Below, piece after piece: positions 63,957 to 64,000 of a DNA stretch of 64,000 nucleotides. Numbering within the stretch: position 1 is the stretch's first letter; the number at the start of each line of letters is the position of its first letter. The stretch is from Prorocentrum cordatum. Its lineage: Eukaryota > Sar > Dinophyceae > Prorocentrales > Prorocentraceae. Below the pieces are notes generated by a model that worked only from the letters and a program-made list of their open reading frames with translations, made no database searches and was not told the DNA's origin. The translations under genes were made by a program, and so were the position numbers. The stretch spans positions 41,001 to 105,000 of the forward strand of contig CAUYUJ010009835.1 in assembly GCA_963575745.1 (NCBI GenBank), in the 5' to 3' direction.

Positions 63957-64000
<44 letters not shown>
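63705..64000. repeat. (TG)n / (GTGTGC)n microsatellite, cut by window end
   Basis: TG repeats, CATGTG hexamers, GTGCGT hexamers and pure TG follow each other up to the last base. Confidence 0.95.

Overview
The window reads as nuclear DNA of a large-genome dinoflagellate. This is inferred from five things: very GC-rich coding pieces (third codon positions almost all G or C), introns that start with GC or GA instead of GT, genes all running on the minus strand, a decayed copia-type Gag of the kind common in dinoflagellates, and a background made mostly of simple repeats, minisatellites and fold-back elements. A Prorocentrum- or Polarella-like genome would fit, but the species cannot be fixed from sequence alone.

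Host genes (minus strand, read from high to low coordinates). (1) A tetratricopeptide-repeat (TPR) gene is cut into very small exons of 30 to 69 bases. Six exons between 52.48 kb and 25.87 kb can be placed: 52416-52484, 41446-41502, 36151-36180, 34536-34580, 33826-33888 and 25873-25929. The last five join in phase into one continuous TPR array, and their junctions share an AG|GC pattern. The introns, 0.65 to 10.9 kb, hold almost everything else between 26 and 52 kb. (2) At 11.62-10.2 kb lies a multi-pass membrane protein whose first intron (11329-11520) is a fold-back element with 30-base inverted ends, that is, an introner. (3) A short exon lies at 8.43-8.59 kb. (4) At 7.69-5.91 kb lies a membrane-anchored class 3 lipase with a complete Ser-Asp-His triad. 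Items 2 to 4 may be one gene or neighbours.

Foreign-looking genes. On the plus strand at 53.09-56.83 kb are two long open frames with A/T-rich third positions, unlike the host exons. The first carries an OTU-type cysteine protease core, two zinc-binding clusters and a basic tail. The second (466 codons) is unrecognised. Together they look like a mobile element or transferred cassette. On the minus strand at 24.8-23.1 kb is a dead copia-like gag.

Repeats. From left to right there are (CCT/AGG)n, (CAT)n and (CGA)n tracts of up to about 1 kb. Six scattered clusters of CCAAGA-type minisatellite surround a related core. A composite element (80-base repeats, then a second repeat, then a conserved tail, then CCT) occurs at 13.5, 27.3 and 39.5 kb. 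Satellites have periods of 73 bases (44 kb), about 90 bases (38 kb and 62-63.7 kb) and 160 bases (a perfect duplication at 47 kb). There are also several terminal-inverted-repeat elements, one with an 8-base flanking direct repeat at 9.25 kb. No rRNA gene, convincing tRNA gene, CRISPR array or bacterial-type operon was seen.
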